Counted from the stretch's first letter, positions 1-8,459 are shown. The stretch: 14,053 nucleotides of DNA from Pseudomonadota bacterium (GCA_023388935.1 JAEWFG010000119.1:1-14053), one strand, 5' to 3'. Made by a program: numbers and translations. Notes: a model not told the origin generated them from the sequence alone.

Positions 1-2986
1 CCGTGTTTGTGAGCTTCGCGGATGGCCTTGTCGTACAGCTCCTGAGCGTTCAGTACGCGGCCCTCAATGCGGGCGATCTCCGCACCCACCAAGGCAGCGC
101 GGTTCTCAAAGGTTTCGGGGTCGACCTCCGCCCACACTTGGAGCTGCCGGTGGTGGTCCAGCACCGAATCGAAATGCGTCGGTCTCTGCTCGGGTGTAGC
201 GTGATCCCAGACCGCCGCATGCGCCAGCGCGCCATAGAGTTGATATTCCGCTGACTCGAACATTGCCGCCGACGTCCAAAGGAGCGGTTCTGCGTGCAGC
301 GAGGCGTCGATCGCCGAGGCAAGGTCTCCGGCGAAAAAGTGCGCCTGCAGCTTTCGCGTCCAGTAATAGAACTCGGCGAGCACCAGGTCGGGGCTATTGG
401 CCAAGCGGTGTTCGGTATCGAGTTCGCTGTATCCCTGGTGATCCAGGCACCCGAACGTCGCAGTCAGCCCGCGCAAGGTTAGGATCAGACCGAGTTGTGC
501 TTCGCAGCGCTCGATGACCAGGCCAAAACCCACCCGCCTAGCGAATGCCAGGCCGTTCTCGCATTCCTTTTGCACCTCCGCGAGTGGATCCCCGGCAGCA
601 AGGCAAACTGTGACGGTCAGCAGCTCGCACTCGGCTGTCAGATACTCGATCGAGAAGATGAGCTGGTGATTACGTTCCCTCGTTTCTTCTGCAAGAAGGG
701 TTCTACCGGCCCTGAGATACGTGAGCGCCGAGTCGTATGCTGTCGAGAGTTTCGCGCGCCGGCCTGCGATCAGATTCAGTTCTGCGACGCGCTCGCGATC
801 CTCGACAGAGGTGATGAGATGGGAGCCCTGGTTGAGTTGATTGACGATCTCAAATATCGCCTCCTCACGTTTTTCCGCGGGCGTGCGCTCGACGAGGAGC
901 AATCCGATGCGCAGGTGAGCCTCGGCACGCAGCTCCGTCGGGATCAGCGAGTAGGCGGCTTCCTGAACGCGGTCGTGCAGGAAGCTGTAGGAATTGTCCG
1001 CACGGAAGATGAGGCCCGATCGCACGGCCTCCCGGAGATGGTCGTGCATGTCCTCGACCGAGCCCTGATACCCCATCCGCAGCATGTCGAACTCTGCACT
1101 GTTGCCCATGCAGGCGAACTGCTGGAGTACCTTCCGGGTTTCTGGCGGAAGGCGCTTCAACTTCTCGACCATCAGCTCTACAATATTGTCCGTGAAGCCT
1201 TTGGCACGAATGCGGAGCAGGTCCCATACCCAACGCCGGGCGCCGTAATCGAATGTCAGCAGGCGATCGTCCGCCAGAGTAGAAATGAACTGGATTGCGA
1301 AGAACGGGTTGCCCGTGGTCTTTTCGTGAATCAAGTCTGCCAGTGGGGCGGCGCGCTCAACTTGGCAGTGAAGGGAGTCGACAAGCAGTTTACCTAAATC
1401 GTCGCGACTGAGTGGTGTGAGAACGATGTCCTGCACTGCCGCGCCGGCCTGACGGATCGCTTCTAGCTTACGTACCAGCGGGTGGGTGGCATTGACCTCA
1501 TTGTCCCGATACGCACCAATGAGCAGTAAGTGCTGCAATTCGTTGTGGCTCAGCAGATCTTCGAGGAGGTCGAGTGTGGCGACATCCAGCCATTGCATGT
1601 CATCGAGGAAGAGCGCCAGCGGATGTTCAGGTCGCGCAAATACGCTGATGAACCGTCGAAATACGATCTGAAAACGTTTCTGCGCTTCCCGCGGCGGCAA
1701 TTCGGGCACTGGCGGCTGCTCGCCAATGACATGCCTCAATTCCGGGACGAGATCGACGAGGAGCAGTCCGTATGGACCCAGCGCCTCACGAAGTGCGTCC
1801 TGCCATTCGCGCAGGTCTTCCTCGTTCTGGCTGAGGAGCCGCCGGATGAGGCTCTGAAGCGCCTGGGCCAGCGAGGCATGCGGAATGTCGCGCTTGTACT
1901 GGTCGGATTTGCCTGACGCAAACAAGCCGCGTGGCGGCACGAGTGGTTTGTGGAGCTCATTGACGACTGCGGATTTGCCGATGCCGGAGTATCCGGAGAC
2001 CAGCACCAGTTCCGCCCGGCCACCGCCAACGATGCGGTCGAAGGCGGTGAGCAGAGTGTCAACCTCGCGGTCCCTCCCGTACAGCTTCTCGGGGATCATG
2101 AGGCGATCCGGGGTGTCGTGAACGCCAGGAGTGAAGTCATCGATCCACCCTTGGGACTCCCATTCGGACAGGCAGCGCCGAAGGTCGCTCTCAACTCCCA
2201 CTGCTGTCTGATACCTCTCCTCCGCCGTCTTGGAGAGCAACTTCATCGTAATCGCGGAGACCGAGGCCGGCACGTTTCCCACCCGCTCACTGGGTGCGGC
2301 TGGTTGTTTCGCGATGTGACAGTGCACCCATTCCATCGGGTCGGAGGCCGTGAATGGAAGACTCCCGGTCAGCATCTCGTAAAATGTCACTCCAAGCGAG
2401 TAAAGGTCGCTCCGAGAATCGATCGAACGGTTCATTCGTCCCGTCTGCTCGGGTGCCATATAGGCGAGCGTCCCCGCGGTGAACTCGGGAGGTTCGTAGG
2501 AGTGGCGCTCGCGTGGAAGTTGGGACGCAATCCCGAATCCGGTGAGCCACGCGTTGCCGGCGTCGTCGACGAGTACATTCGCAGGCTTGATATCCTTATG
2601 TATGAGGCCCTGCTGATGGACTTGACCGAGTGTTCTTGCCAACCCAATGGCCGTGCTAAGGAAGCGCGTCAGGTCGAGCGGTTGCCCCTGGTCACGCTCA
2701 AGAATCCGATCCAGCGGCTGACCGCCAGGGTCCGTGAGTAAAAGGATCGTCCGGCCTTCGTGACGAGTGATGGCGAGAGGCTTGGCAGCCCACGCCGGAT
2801 CGAGTTCGGCAGCAACGAGTATTCGTGCATGAGCCGCCTGATACTCTGAGGCGACGGCTGCTCAAATAGTGCGATCGCTAGGACGGGCGAGGGGTCGTCG
2901 TGCTTTCGGACGCGGTAAAGGGTAAAGTCCGCGCTTCCCCGCAGGGGCACCAGCACGTACCCCGAGAGCCCCGGGATAGGTGACAT
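1..2986 (-). pseudogene. Giant Ser/Thr-kinase-like / AAA ATPase / sensor protein, frameshifted, 3' end outside window
   Basis: This is the N-terminal ~995 residues of the large proteins annotated as trifunctional serine/threonine kinase, ATP-binding protein and sensor histidine kinase. The GAF and histidine kinase parts would lie beyond the left edge. The start is ATG at 2986-2984 (MSPIPGLSGY), in frame with a GTG at 2998. Residues 1-58 end in MHEYSL. The frame then shifts by one base at about 2812-2815, and the family sequence resumes with AAELDPAW and stays open to base 1. The kinase-like domain (~1-260) shows HKDIKPAN near residue 128 and MAPEQTG near 176. The ATPase has Walker A GYSGIGKS near 331 and a Walker B-like FLDDMQW near 456. 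A helical repeat region follows. The downstream frame has no usable start before the kinase motifs, so translation from the normal start would stop at 2669. The cause may be a real lesion or a sequence error. Domain identity is secure; the pseudogene status is not. Confidence 0.85.
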
Positions 2987-3626
2987 TTTTGTCGCCACGG
3001 CATCACCACTTCGGAGTATTCATTTGGACAGGGTGCCAGAAAGATGCTCACTGGAACGAAGTATCAATGGCCGGCCGTAGAGTTGGTTCATCTTTCTAAC
3101 GAACTGAAACTTTCTGACGAGAACAAGCCAAGCAGGATGGCAACGGCCACTAATGCTCTGGGAGCCGTTATTCTTAGGATCATTGTTGACGGCGGCGGGA
3201 GCGCCACGACAAAGATCTTGACACAGACATCATCCTGACCTGCAGGACTCAGCCGCGCCAATCCCTTGGAAAATTCGCCAAAACGAGCGATCGCGCGAAC
3301 GCGCGCGGCATGGTCACATGCATTCTCCAAGTCGGCGATGGCGGCGCGGCAACAAATAACCCTCGACGTAATGGAAGTAGAGCTGAGCCGTCTTACCGCA
3401 CCATGATTTGCCCACTATCAGTAGCCTCTCTCAAAGCTCGTAGTCCCAACGGGCAGGGTCGTCCGTAAAATGGAGCCCGTCATCTAAACTAGCTCGTCCA
3501 GTTCTGTCGCAGGTGTATCGATAGTGCTATATTTTGCAGGAAAGGCGCACCGTACGGCCGATGCGCGGTGTGAGCCGCGATGGCTTCTGTTCGCATGAAC
3601 GTTCAATTGTGAAACGGAACTCGCGG
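2987..3626. other. Divergent intergenic region between the giant kinase and the first response regulator
   Basis: About 640 bp separate the start of the minus-strand giant kinase gene from the start of the plus-strand regulator, so promoters for both should lie here. A -10-like TATATT is at 3528-3533 on the plus strand, with only a poor -35 (TGTCGC, 3505-3510) at 17 bp. It would give a leader of about 87 nt to the ATG at 3627. A 6-bp inverted repeat ACGGGC/GCCCGT lies at 3449-3454 and 3475-3480. Short open frames exist on both strands (for example 3088-3330, minus), but none has a convincing ribosome site or a recognisable family. I see no supported gene here. Confidence 0.4.
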
Positions 3627-4283
3627 ATGAAAGAGGGCGTGCTTAGCAGGGGTCCGGCTTCGGAAGACCCGATCGTATTTGTGATCGATGATGATCCGCT
3701 CACTCGTGGATCGCTCAGCAGCTTGTTCCGTTCGGTCGGATTGAGTGTCAAAGCGTTGGCTTCCGCAACCGAGCTGCTTGAAAATCCATTACCCGCCGTT
3801 CCGAGCTGCCTCGTCTTAGATGTGAGACTTCCCCAGGTTAGCGGTTTCGAGCTGCAAGCGGAACTCGGCCGTTTAGGCATTGAAATACCCATCATTTTCA
3901 TTACCGGTCATGCTGATGTTCCGATGTCCGTGAAGGCCATGAAGGACGGCGCGGTTGACTTCCTGACCAAACCGCTTCGCGACCAGGAGATACTTGATGC
4001 GGTCACCGGGGCGCTCGAGCGAGACCGAAGACGGCGCAGCGACGAGAAATCCAAGTTGGACAGGCGAGCCCGATTTGAATCGTTGACGCCCCGCGAGCGC
4101 CAGGTCATGTCGCTGGTGACGGCCGGCCTTATGAATAAGCAAGTCGCGGCGCGGATCGGAATAAGTGAAATGACGGTAAGGATTCACCGTGGCCACGTCA
4201 CGCGAAAAATGGGCGCCAAATCACTGGCCGACTTGGTCCTGATGGCCGAAAGCCTTGGCGTTCGTGGACGACGTGACGACTGA
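3627..4283 (+). CDS. FixJ/NarL-type response regulator (receiver + LuxR HTH)
   Basis: This is a two-component response regulator of 218 residues, expected to bind DNA in the cytoplasm after phosphorylation. The receiver domain (~15-132) has the acidic pocket DDD at 21-23, phospho-acceptor Asp65 in LVLDVRLP, the conserved Thr93 (FITGH) and Lys115 (FLTKP). The LuxR-type helix-turn-helix spans ~151-215 (LTPRERQV, then MTVRIHRGHVTRKMG). The start at ATG 3627 is chosen because it places the DDD motif at the same residue number as in the paralogue at 9260-9916 and gives the same length. In-frame upstream starts exist at ATG 3561 and TTG 3534. The HTH recognition helix reads MTVRIHRG, whereas the paralogue has ITVKAHRG. 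The gene is followed 94 bp later by a receiver-only protein and then a histidine kinase, its most likely partner. Family assignment is secure; the target genes are unknown. Confidence 0.93.
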   Translation: MKEGVLSRGPASEDPIVFVIDDDPLTRGSLSSLFRSVGLSVKALASATELLENPLPAVPSCLVLDVRLPQVSGFELQAELGRLGIEIPIIFITGHADVPMSVKAMKDGAVDFLTKPLRDQEILDAVTGALERDRRRRSDEKSKLDRRARFESLTPRERQVMSLVTAGLMNKQVAARIGISEMTVRIHRGHVTRKMGAKSLADLVLMAESLGVRGRRDD

Positions 4284-4377
4284 GTAGCACACACGTAGTA
4301 TTTGCGACAAACCCATCGCGTGGCATTGTGCGGTTAGGTCACTGGCTATTTGCTGCATCCAAAGTGGGAATAAACGA

Positions 4378-4776
4378 TTGAAAGAAACTCCGCTCATATC
4401 GATCGTTGACGACGACGATTTGTCACGGACTGCCGTTGAGTCGCTCGTAAGATCACGCGGATTTACAGTCTTTACATTCGCGTCGGCTGAATCATATTTG
4501 CGGTCACCCTTGGTGAAGAAAACTGAGTGCTTAATTGCAGATGTGCAAATGCCGAACGTGGACGGTCTTCAGTTGCAGCAGCATTTGTTGCTATTGGGTT
4601 TAGATACGCCGATCATTTTCTTAACGGCGTACCCGGACGATGCCATTGAGGCGCGGGCGTTGAAGGCAGGTGCTGTCGGTTTCCTGCAAAAGGGGCGCGA
4701 TATCTGGGGAGGACGCTTTTTCGCCTGTTTACAGAAGGCGTTAGCAAATCGAGGAGTTCCTACGTCAAACTCGTAA
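4378..4776 (+). CDS. Receiver-only (single-domain) response regulator
   Basis: This is a 132-residue protein consisting only of a CheY-like receiver domain, with no output domain. Such proteins usually act as phosphate shuttles or sinks, or control a partner by binding it. The acidic pocket is DDDD at 11-14, the phospho-acceptor is Asp55 in LIADVQMP, Thr83 is in FLTAYP and Lys105 is in FLQKG. The Pro that normally follows the Lys is Gly here, and the next loop (RDIWGGRF) is unusual, so the alpha4-beta5-alpha5 face used for partner contacts may be altered. The start is TTG at 4378, preceded by GGGAA at 4366-4370 with 7-nt spacing. No ATG or GTG is available upstream in frame. It lies between a FixJ-type regulator and a histidine kinase, in the same orientation as both. 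Confidence 0.88.
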   Translation: MKETPLISIVDDDDLSRTAVESLVRSRGFTVFTFASAESYLRSPLVKKTECLIADVQMPNVDGLQLQQHLLLLGLDTPIIFLTAYPDDAIEARALKAGAVGFLQKGRDIWGGRFFACLQKALANRGVPTSNS

Positions 4777-4816
4777 TCACTAGGCGAGTACTCAGTTCGA
4801 TTTAGACCTCTTGCGT

Positions 4817-4821
4817 GGAGG
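4817..4821 (+). promoter_or_regulatory. Ribosome binding site deciding a TTG start
   Basis: GGAGG lies 7 nt before the TTG at 4829. It favours that codon over the in-frame TTG at 4811 as the start of the histidine kinase. Confidence 0.75.
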
Positions 4822-4828
4822 TGAAATT

Positions 4829-6841
4829 TTGACCAACCATGCTCAATCGAAAAGCGATGTGGATGCGTCGACGCTAGTTGGTGCTGCTCCCCTGGATTCA
4901 ATACCGTGTACGGAGGAATTGCTTAGGCGCCCATCGCGTCCCATTAATCACGAGAAGGAAAATTCGGCACTCTCGGCGCTTGTTCGTGCACTCGCTGACT
5001 CCCCGCACACTATACTGCAGACGTTGGCTGACAAGGTCCTCGAGGTCTTGCAAGCTGATTCCGCGGGCCTAAGTCTGCTGACGAAAGATGAAAAGAGGTT
5101 TTACTGGGCGGCTATTTCCGGCGAATGGCGGCCTCACATCGGCGGTGGCACCCCGCGCAATTTTGGCCCATGCGGCGATGTGCTCGACCGCAATATTCCT
5201 ATGCTATTCACTCATTGGGAGCGGCGTTATCCTTATTTGAGCTCAGCGACGCCGCTTGCTACCGAAGGATTGCTTGTTCCTTTTCATATAAAAGGTAGAG
5301 CGGTCGGTACGGTTTGGGTGATCTCACACGGAAGTCGCCGAAAGTTTGATGCCGAGGATCTGAGGCTGCTCGAAAGCATGGGTCGTTTCGCGTCTGGCGC
5401 GTATCAAACTGTGCAGTCCATTGAGGAGCTCAAAGTCGAAATCGCCGCGCGCGAGAAGGCAGAGGCGGCGGTTCGCGAAATGGCAAGTGGATTGCAGGCT
5501 AAGATTCGACGTTTGGTCGACTCCAATATTATTGGTATCTTTATCTGGGCCAGTGACGGTGGGATCATTGATGCCAACGATACCTTTCTCAGTATCGTCG
5601 GATACTCCCGCCGGGATCTCGCGTCCGGCAGCCTCAACTGGAAGAAATTGACGGCTGCCGAATGGCGAGCCGCCGACGAGAAGCGTGTCCACGAGCTGGA
5701 GGTCACAGGAAACGCCCAGCCGTATGAGAAAGAGTATCTACACAGGAGCGGCGACCGCGTGCCTGTGTTGGTCGGTGCGGCAAAGTTCGAGGGCGCGGCC
5801 GACGAAGGCGTTGGGTTCGTGGTTGACCTGACTGATCGCAAAAGGGCGGAAGTGGCTGCTCGTGAGATTGAGCGACGGTATCAAGAGGTGCGTCAGGAGT
5901 TGGCGCATGCCAATCGTCTTGCGACAATGGGACAACTGTCGGCCTCAATTGCCCATGAAATCAACCAGCCGATCGGTGCGTCAATCACTTACGCCAATGC
6001 CGCTTTGGCCTGGCTGCGCGCCCAACCGCCAGATGTGAAGGAGGTCGGGCAGGCGCTCGACCTTATCGTGGAGAGCGGCCTTCGAACCGCAAAAGTGATT
6101 GACCGCATCCGTGCGCTTATCAAGAAGGCCCCGCCCCGAATGGAGAACGTGCAAATCAACGAAGCGATTTTAGAGGTAATAGCACTAGCTCACGGCGAAA
6201 TTGCCAATAGAGGGGTTTCGGTGGAGACGCAACTTGCGGAGAGGCTGCCGGCTCTCAAGGGAGATCGCGTCCAACTTCAACAAGTGCTTCTTAATCTACT
6301 CGTCAACGCCACGGAGGCAATGAGCGGAATGCGCGAGGGCGCTCGAGAATTGCTGATTAGCACAGCAATACATCACTCGGATCACGTGCTCGTCACCGTG
6401 CAGGACACGGGTCCCGGCTTGACTCCCGAGGGCCGAGATCGACTTTTCGAAGCCTTTTACACAACCAAACCCAACGGTTTGGGAATGGGACTATCGATCT
6501 GCCGCTCAATTGTTGAGGGTCATCAAGGACGGTTGTGGGTAACCGCGAACAAGCCGCAAGGAGCCGTTTTTCAATTCATGTTACCCACACCTCGCACGGC
6601 GAGAATGGCAACACCCGAGCTGAGTTTGGACGTGTGCCTTCCAAGTGACGACCGCATATATTGTGGAGCAAACATTTGTGATCAGACCATTGCGCATCTA
6701 AAATCTTTGCTCGGAGCGAAAAACGCAAGAATCCCTCCTGCGACCGTGCTCAGAGTGTTGAGTCTATCGCTGCCTCGTCATCTCGGTTTGCCCGAGATGT
6801 GGGCGGCGGTGCGCAAATCACACTTCCGGGCCCCTTCTTAG
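4829..6841 (+). CDS. Soluble GAF-PAS sensor histidine kinase
   Basis: This is a 670-residue hybrid-free sensor kinase with no membrane segment, so it should sense a cytoplasmic signal. In order it has a GAF domain (~60-195), a short coiled coil (~196-226), a PAS domain (~228-338), a HisKA dimerisation domain with phospho-acceptor His376 in SIAHEINQP, and an HATPase domain with N-box Asn493 (NLLVNATEA), G1 DTGPG near 526 and GLGMGLS near 551. The H-box style resembles the FixL/DctB group. The PAS domain does not show the haem-binding FixL pattern, so oxygen sensing should not be assumed. The TTG at 4829 is taken as start because a perfect GGAGG (4817-4821) sits 7 nt upstream. A TTG at 4811 is also in frame but lies upstream of that site. 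The last ~82 residues (6593-6838) extend past the normal end of the ATPase domain. The likely partners are the adjacent regulators. Confidence 0.93.
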   Translation: MTNHAQSKSDVDASTLVGAAPLDSIPCTEELLRRPSRPINHEKENSALSALVRALADSPHTILQTLADKVLEVLQADSAGLSLLTKDEKRFYWAAISGEWRPHIGGGTPRNFGPCGDVLDRNIPMLFTHWERRYPYLSSATPLATEGLLVPFHIKGRAVGTVWVISHGSRRKFDAEDLRLLESMGRFASGAYQTVQSIEELKVEIAAREKAEAAVREMASGLQAKIRRLVDSNIIGIFIWASDGGIIDANDTFLSIVGYSRRDLASGSLNWKKLTAAEWRAADEKRVHELEVTGNAQPYEKEYLHRSGDRVPVLVGAAKFEGAADEGVGFVVDLTDRKRAEVAAREIERRYQEVRQELAHANRLATMGQLSASIAHEINQPIGASITYANAALAWLRAQPPDVKEVGQALDLIVESGLRTAKVIDRIRALIKKAPPRMENVQINEAILEVIALAHGEIANRGVSVETQLAERLPALKGDRVQLQQVLLNLLVNATEAMSGMREGARELLISTAIHHSDHVLVTVQDTGPGLTPEGRDRLFEAFYTTKPNGLGMGLSICRSIVEGHQGRLWVTANKPQGAVFQFMLPTPRTARMATPELSLDVCLPSDDRIYCGANICDQTIAHLKSLLGAKNARIPPATVLRVLSLSLPRHLGLPEMWAAVRKSHFRAPS

Positions 6842-7028
6842 GCGATAGGTTGTCTTGTCTTTGACGGACCGAAATATCGGCTGCCTATTCGACGATCTAC
6901 GAAGGTTCTCTCCCTTAGCGGTCGGTTCGCCAAGCTCAGCAAACTACTGGCGCTGTCTGTCCTGCCCCGCACCCTGCCGGCGTCAAGTGATGTGCCGCGG
7001 TAAGGACGACCCCTACTTAAACGAAGCG

Positions 7029-7046
7029 AAAACGAGCTATCGTTTT
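7029..7046. promoter_or_regulatory. Perfect 7-bp dyad and direct repeat upstream of the PAS gene
   Basis: AAAACGA (7029-7035) and TCGTTTT (7040-7046) form a perfect inverted repeat around a 4-base centre. Part of it recurs as a direct repeat: GAAAACGAGCTA at 7028-7039 and GAAAACGAGATA at 7064-7075, 36 bp apart. Both lie in the gap between the histidine kinase and the PAS gene, 55-100 bp before the PAS start. It could be an operator or a weak hairpin in the message. No T-run typical of an intrinsic terminator directly follows. Confidence 0.35.
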
Positions 7047-7129
7047 AGTTTAGAAAGACAGAAGAAAACGAGATAGAATTCCGCAAGCCCAGGTCCTACG
7101 AACATGTGGCAATGAAAAGGAGGTTGGAA

Positions 7130-7663
7130 ATGGCAACGAGCGCAACAAGCACGATGATTTTGGATAGCGACTTCGACAAAATCGACTTCCGAGGAGAACT
7201 CGTCGACGGGCACCTCGTCGCAGAAGGAATTCTCGCAGACCAAGCGGCAATGGATTCTATCCCAGTAGGGATATACGTTCTCGAAAAGGATGCCACCGTC
7301 GTTAAGTGCAATAAGGCTGCAATCGCGGGTTGGGGACGCACGCCTTCTCTGGGAACCTCGGAAAAGTTTTGCGGGTCACACCTTCTTCGTTACCCCTCAG
7401 GAGAAGTGATGCCGCACGAACTTGCACCACCTTCCGTGGTGATCAACAACGGCGGCACCGTTCGGAACGCTGATGTGATTTGCGAGCAGCCCGACGGTAA
7501 TCGTCTTCTGGCGCTCGTTAATGTCTTTCCAATTCGCGACAACGAGGACGAAGTGATCGGAGCCGTCAACATTTTCCGTCACAATACGAGCAAGACTGTT
7601 CCTGGCTTACTCTCCGAGTCTGCAAGCAGTTCTAACTCCAAGATCGGTGAGGGGGAGCAGTGA
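7130..7663 (+). CDS. Stand-alone PAS domain protein
   Basis: This 177-residue protein contains one PAS domain (~38-155) and no recognisable output domain. The core shows the PAS pattern: DSIPVGIYVLEKDATVV, then NKAAIAGWGR, then FCGSHLLRYPSGEVMPHE, and a closing VFPIRDNEDEVIGAVNIFR typical of the last PAS strands. The N-terminal ~37 residues and the Ser-rich C-terminal ~20 residues look flexible. The start at ATG 7130 is strongly supported by AAGGAGG at 7117-7123, 6 nt upstream. Upstream in-frame codons at 7106 and 7112 lie before this site. It lies downstream of the sensor kinase in the same orientation and may supply a sensory or adaptor module to it, but no partner is proven. The ligand is not predictable from sequence. 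PAS assignment is firm; role is inferred. Confidence 0.87.
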   Translation: MATSATSTMILDSDFDKIDFRGELVDGHLVAEGILADQAAMDSIPVGIYVLEKDATVVKCNKAAIAGWGRTPSLGTSEKFCGSHLLRYPSGEVMPHELAPPSVVINNGGTVRNADVICEQPDGNRLLALVNVFPIRDNEDEVIGAVNIFRHNTSKTVPGLLSESASSSNSKIGEGEQ

Positions 7664-7709
7664 GGCTCCGCCTTCGCCGCTTCGGACTGGACTAGCGTCT
7701 TGATAGGTC

Positions 7710-7735
7710 GGTTCTCGGGGTGGGGTACCAGAACC
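7710..7735. promoter_or_regulatory. Inverted repeat upstream of the molybdopterin oxidoreductase gene
   Basis: GGTTCT (7710-7715) and AGAACC (7730-7735) are perfect inverted arms separated by 14 bases. They lie about 120-150 bp upstream of the likely oxidoreductase start and just after the PAS gene. It is a candidate regulator site; chance occurrence cannot be excluded. Confidence 0.25.
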
Positions 7736-7856
7736 CAATGTTTGGTGATGTCCGCCGCAACCCGGCTGACCGCGTTTGGGGCCCGAAGATTACTACGTGC
7801 GCCAACTAGGCCGCGCTATACCTTTGCGCGCGCTATACTTTGCGGTGGAGCTATTT

Positions 7857-8459
7857 GTGCAATCGAACGAGCGACGCGAACGGGAGCGTGAGATGCGTGC
7901 AGCTGGGCGGCTGCCCCCGGGACAGTCGCTGACGCTCAAGTGGCCGGTGCTGCATGTGGGCTCGGTGCCGCTCTTTCGTCCCAGGACGTGGGATTTTCGC
8001 GTGTTCGGCCTGGTCGAGGAGCAGCTGCGGCTTTCGTGGGAAGAGCTCTCCAATCTGCCGCAGAGCGAAGTGTTTGCGGACATGCACTGCGTCAACGCCT
8101 GGAGCCGGTTCGACAACCATTGGGGAGGATTGCTCGCCACAGAATTGATGAAGCGAGTGAAGTTGCGACCAGAGGCGCGGCATGTGATCGTCCATGGCGA
8201 GAACAACTACACGGCAAATCTGCCAATTTCGGATTTTCTGCGCCCTACGACGATTTTCGCCCTTCGACATGACGGCGAACCCCTTACGGCTGAGCATGGC
8301 TACCCACTGCGCCTCGTGGTGCCAAACCTCTATGCGTATAAGAGCGTGAAGTGGGTGCGCGGGATCGAGTTGTTGGATCGCGAATCGCCAGGCTTATGGG
8401 AATTTAACGGATATCACATTTACGGCGACCCGTTCAAAGAGCAACGATCTTCGAGCTGA
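7857..8459 (+). CDS. Sulfite-oxidase-like molybdopterin-dependent oxidoreductase
   Basis: This is a ~200-residue protein of the oxidoreductase molybdopterin-binding (sulfite oxidase fold) family, the short cytoplasmic type often annotated as sulfite oxidase-like oxidoreductase. Characteristic segments are RLPPGQSLTLKWPVLHVGSV, TWDFRVFGLV, DMHCVNAWSRFDNHW, LPISDFL, ALRHDGEPL, YPLRLVVPNLY, KSVKWVRGIELL and GYHIYGDP. Cys78 in DMHCVNAWS is the expected molybdenum ligand. There is no twin-Arg or Sec signal and no dimerisation domain, so it should act in the cytoplasm with an unknown substrate and electron partner. GTG 7857 is taken as start (GGAG at 7847-7850, 6 nt upstream). ATG 7893 with GGGAG at 7882-7886 is equally spaced and would give 188 residues. 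The frame is open further up to TTG 7776. The next gene is convergent with a 52-bp gap. Family is secure; start and substrate are not. Confidence 0.9.
   Translation: MQSNERREREREMRAAGRLPPGQSLTLKWPVLHVGSVPLFRPRTWDFRVFGLVEEQLRLSWEELSNLPQSEVFADMHCVNAWSRFDNHWGGLLATELMKRVKLRPEARHVIVHGENNYTANLPISDFLRPTTIFALRHDGEPLTAEHGYPLRLVVPNLYAYKSVKWVRGIELLDRESPGLWEFNGYHIYGDPFKEQRSSS

Noticed and set aside
495..1397. Long plus-strand open frame (300 codons)
   Set aside because: It is antisense to the giant kinase/ATPase gene, whose minus-strand frame has continuous family sequence. The plus-strand translation shows no recognisable motif.
1950..2741. Plus-strand open frame (263 codons)
   Set aside because: It is antisense to the kinase-like domain and Walker A region, which are clearly coding on the minus strand.
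3088..3330. Small minus-strand frame with a hydrophobic stretch near its end
   Set aside because: TTG start, no ribosome site and no family resemblance; it lies in a divergent promoter region.
6868..6880. CCGA/TCGG mini-hairpin after the histidine kinase as a terminator
   Set aside because: A 4-bp stem with no following T-run is too weak.
6855..7076. Plus-strand frame of 73 codons after the histidine kinase
   Set aside because: TTG start with no convincing ribosome site, no recognisable domain, and it contains the dyad at 7029-7046.
7814..7844. Near repeat CGCTATACCTTTGCG / CGCTATACTTTGCG upstream of the molybdopterin gene
   Set aside because: The copies differ by an indel, lie 17 bp apart, and may lie inside coding sequence if an upstream start is used. 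It lacks the regular phasing seen at 9043-9098.
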